Shown piece by piece: positions 62,185-64,000 of a stretch of DNA of 64,000 bases. Within the stretch, counting starts at the first letter, position 1. Each line of letters begins with the position of its first letter. The DNA is taken from positions 18,221 through 82,220 of the forward strand of contig NZ_BAEG01000014.1 of the NCBI RefSeq assembly GCF_000238915.1. Reading direction: 5' to 3'. The position numbers and the translations under genes are program-made. The notes under the pieces are model-generated. The model did not search any database and had not been told where the DNA came from. It was given only the letters and a program-made list of their open reading frames with translations. The DNA comes from Arthrobacter globiformis NBRC 12137. GTDB lineage: Bacteria > Actinomycetota > Actinomycetes > Actinomycetales > Micrococcaceae.

Positions 62185-63231
62185 TTAGAGCAGTCCTGCC
62201 TTGGTCATCAGCTCGGTGACCTTCGCGGAGTTCAGCTTGGCCGGGTCCACGGTGGGGGCCTCAAGTTCCTTGACGGGAACCAGCTTTTCGTTGGCCGGGA
62301 CGCCCGAAGCGATGGCGTACTCGAAGGAGGTGCCCTTCTGCAGGATTTCCTGGCCCTTCTTGCCGGTGATGAACTTCAGGAAGGCCTGGGCGTTCTCAGC
62401 GTTCTTCGAGGACTTCAGGACGCCGCCGCCTGAGACGGACAGGAACGCGCCCGGGTCCTGGTTCTTGAAGTAGTACGGCGTGACGTTGTTGGAGTTCTCG
62501 CCGGTCTTCGCCTGGTCGCCGTAGTAGTAGTAGTGGTAGATCAGCGCTGCATTAACCTCGCCGGCGTTCACTGCCTTCATGGCGGTGTTGTTGCCCTTGT
62601 AGGCGGTGAAGTTTTCCTTCATGCCCTTCAGCCATTCCGCAGCAGCGGCTTCGCCCTTGAGCTCGACCAGGGCGGAGACGATGGCCTGGAAGTCGGCGCC
62701 GCTGGGGGAAGCGCCCCACTTGCCCTTCCACTCCGGCTTGGCCAGGTCAAGCATGGACTTGGGCAGCTTGTCCTCGGAGATCTTGTTCTTGTCGTACACC
62801 AGGACGGTGGAGCGGGCGGCAATGCCGGTCCACTTGCCTGTGGAGGGGCGGAACTCCGCCGGAACCTGGGCGACGGTGTCCTTGTTGACGTCGGCGAAGA
62901 GACCGGCATTCTCCACCTGCGCCATTGCGGGGGAGTTTTCGGTAAGGAAGACGTCCGCCGGGGAGGCCGCACCCTCCTGGACGATCTGGTTGGACATCTC
63001 GGTGTCCGAGCCCTGGCGCAGCGTGACCTTGATGCCCGTTTCCGTGGTGAAGGCGTCGGCCCACTCCTTGGTCAGGCTTTCATGCTGGGCATTGTAGACC
63101 GTGATCTCGCCCTTGGCGGGGTCGGCGGAGGGCGAGGCAGCGGGGGAGGTGCTGGAGCCGCAGGCCGAGAGGCCGAGGGCTGCGGTGGCGGCGATCGCCA
63201 TGCCGGCCAGCGCGTTGATGCGGATCTTCAT
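62185..63231 (-). CDS. fbpA: Ferric iron-binding lipoprotein of ABC importer
   Basis: 348 aa. Lipobox LSACG (Cys24), then a class II periplasmic-binding-type fold: EITVYNAQHESLTKEWADAF, LRQGSDTEMSNQIVQEG, PADVFLTENSPAM. Candidate ferric-iron ligands are the Tyr cluster in IYHYYYYGDQ (Tyr232, 234-237). Delivers Fe3+ to the FbpB-like permease next to it. First gene of the operon; a DtxR/IdeR-like box lies 80 bases upstream, so repression by iron is expected. Confidence 0.95.
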   Translation of the reverse strand: MKIRINALAGMAIAATAALGLSACGSSTSPAASPSADPAKGEITVYNAQHESLTKEWADAFTTETGIKVTLRQGSDTEMSNQIVQEGAASPADVFLTENSPAMAQVENAGLFADVNKDTVAQVPAEFRPSTGKWTGIAARSTVLVYDKNKISEDKLPKSMLDLAKPEWKGKWGASPSGADFQAIVSALVELKGEAAAAEWLKGMKENFTAYKGNNTAMKAVNAGEVNAALIYHYYYYGDQAKTGENSNNVTPYYFKNQDPGAFLSVSGGGVLKSSKNAENAQAFLKFITGKKGQEILQKGTSFEYAIASGVPANEKLVPVKELEAPTVDPAKLNSAKVTELMTKAGLL

Positions 63232-63311
63232 CGGGGTGCTTCTTTCTGCAAAGTCTCGTGGGCGAGGCCCTCGTGAGCTGGGGAAGTTAGGTGAAGCTCA
63301 CTCGAAAAACT

Positions 63312-63330
63312 GTAGGTTAGCCAAACCTAA
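63312..63330. promoter_or_regulatory. DtxR/IdeR-type iron box
   Basis: GTAGGTTAGCCAAACCTAA at 63312-63330. On the minus strand it matches the IdeR/DtxR consensus TTAGGTTAGSCTAACCTAA at 17 of 19 positions. It lies 80 bases upstream of the ferric iron lipoprotein gene. Confidence 0.85.
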
Positions 63331-63352
63331 GCACCAAGTGGGAAAGACCTTA

Positions 63353-63368
63353 AGTGATGAGGATCACA
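63353..63368. promoter_or_regulatory. CRP/GlxR-like site
   Basis: AGTGA-TGAGGA-TCACA at 63353-63368 differs at one arm position from the TGTGA-N6-TCACA consensus of cAMP-receptor-type regulators. It lies 121 bases upstream of fbpA and just past the end of the GH76 gene. Confidence 0.4.
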
Positions 63369-63392
63369 TCAATTACGGCACTGTTGCGTGTC

Positions 63393-64000
63393 CTAATTTC
63401 CGGTTTCCTTGGTGCCCGCTGTCACGGACGCGGCCGCCACGGCTGCCGCGGCCTCCAGGGCCATCCAGGCCTGAAGCTGGGTGGACAGTTCGACGGCGGT
63501 ACCCGGCGGATACGTGCTGCTCGCCGGCCGCTTCGGTTCGAAGGAAAATATGGGGTCCCCGGTCCGGCCGGGCCGGGCCAGCGGCTCGCCCGCCGCAATC
63601 GGCCGGCGGCCGGCCAAGAGGACGCCGGCCGTGCCGGTGACCAGCCGGGCGGCGGTGGCCCGGACGTCCTGCGGCAGCCGGCGGTCGTTGGCGGCCAGCG
63701 CCAGGTAGCGGGTGAGGATCCCGGTGAACAGGCCGCCGTCGCCGGTACCGTCGCAGCGGAGGACCATGGGGTTGGCGGGGTTGGCGCTGGCAGCCGTGGC
63801 GGCCTCCGGCAGGGTGAGGTGTGTTGCCACCGCGTGGACCACGGTTGCGGCGCGTTCCAGGTTGGCGTCGCCGCCGAGCTCCAGCAGGGCGCCCAGGACT
63901 GGCCCCTGGTTGTAGGTGTAGATGGCGTCCTCCAGCACGGTTTCCCGGAGCTGCGGACCCGGATCCCGTCCAGGTACGAGCCCGGCGGGCGGGGTCGAAC
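63393..64000 (-). CDS. Glycoside hydrolase family 76 (alpha-1,6-mannanase type), N-terminal part outside window
   Basis: C-terminal 202 residues of an open frame that runs off the right edge. GH76 enzymes cut alpha-1,6-mannan of yeast walls or actinobacterial lipomannan. The diagnostic motif YTYNQGPVLGALLEL is followed by VLRCDGTGDGGLFTGILTRYLA, and near the end SFEPKRPASSTYPPGTAVEL. The paired catalytic aspartates of the family would lie upstream of the cut. Transcribed toward the iron operon. Confidence 0.85.
   Translation of the reverse strand, partial: STPPAGLVPGRDPGPQLRETVLEDAIYTYNQGPVLGALLELGGDANLERAATVVHAVATHLTLPEAATAASANPANPMVLRCDGTGDGGLFTGILTRYLALAANDRRLPQDVRATAARLVTGTAGVLLAGRRPIAAGEPLARPGRTGDPIFSFEPKRPASSTYPPGTAVELSTQLQAWMALEAAAAVAAASVTAGTKETGN

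Overview
The window is high-GC actinobacterial DNA. Frequent GTG starts, clear AGGAG-type ribosome sites, the ffs-dnaX-recR-lysC order, a RamB-controlled glyoxylate shunt, a DtxR/IdeR-type iron box and gene content typical of Micrococcaceae point to Arthrobacter, Pseudarthrobacter or a close relative. It looks like chromosome. I see no integrase, transposase, phage module or CRISPR array.

Layout. 0-0.6 kb: the edge of a purine operon (purS-purQ). 1.3-9.4 kb: two large secreted subtilisin-like proteases flank a three-gene minus-strand operon. The first and third genes of that operon carry Streptomyces-subtilisin-inhibitor-like (SSI-like) domains, and the middle gene resembles proteins annotated as 3-methyladenine DNA glycosylase. 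9.5-10.2 kb: two tandem small paralogous proteins. 10.2-16.3 kb: lysC with an internal beta start, recR, dnaX and SRP RNA. 16.3-27.5 kb: tRNA-Ser(GGA) and mixed housekeeping genes, including an MpaB-like oxygenase, an M23 peptidase, a phosphodiesterase, a Stealth phosphotransferase, a HAD hydrolase, a LytR_C protein, TetR, FrnE/DsbA and a glycosyltransferase.

27.6-36.7 kb: a catabolic locus around a divergent ROK regulator. It has four Gfo/Idh/MocA oxidoreductases, two TIM-barrel isomerase/epimerases, a ThuA protein and a decayed TolB-like gene. The likely role, by inference, is oxidation and cleavage or epimerisation of keto-sugars or glycosides. A perfect 9-bp inverted repeat between the divergent arms is the obvious candidate operator. 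38.2-43.1 kb: aceB, aceA and ramB (glyoxylate shunt). 43.6-49.9 kb: pyruvate:quinone dehydrogenase, a frameshifted DUF1801 gene, a lipoprotein serpin, a PdxK-type kinase and an MHS-family transporter.

50.1-53.4 kb: queuosine salvage (precursor transporter and tgt), interrupted by a DUF559-type nuclease-like gene bracketed by two related palindromic elements. 53.4-59.4 kb: SRPBCC, DUF6707-like, NUDIX, VOC, YdeI-like and a secreted GH32 enzyme. 59.4-63.4 kb: a ferric-iron ABC importer under a DtxR/IdeR-like box. The right edge is a truncated GH76 gene. Many intergenic gaps hold inverted or tandem repeats, several from recurring families.

Two themes stand out. One is the concentration of secreted proteolysis and anti-proteolysis functions: two subtilases, two SSI-like proteins and one serpin. 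The other is the keto-sugar locus.
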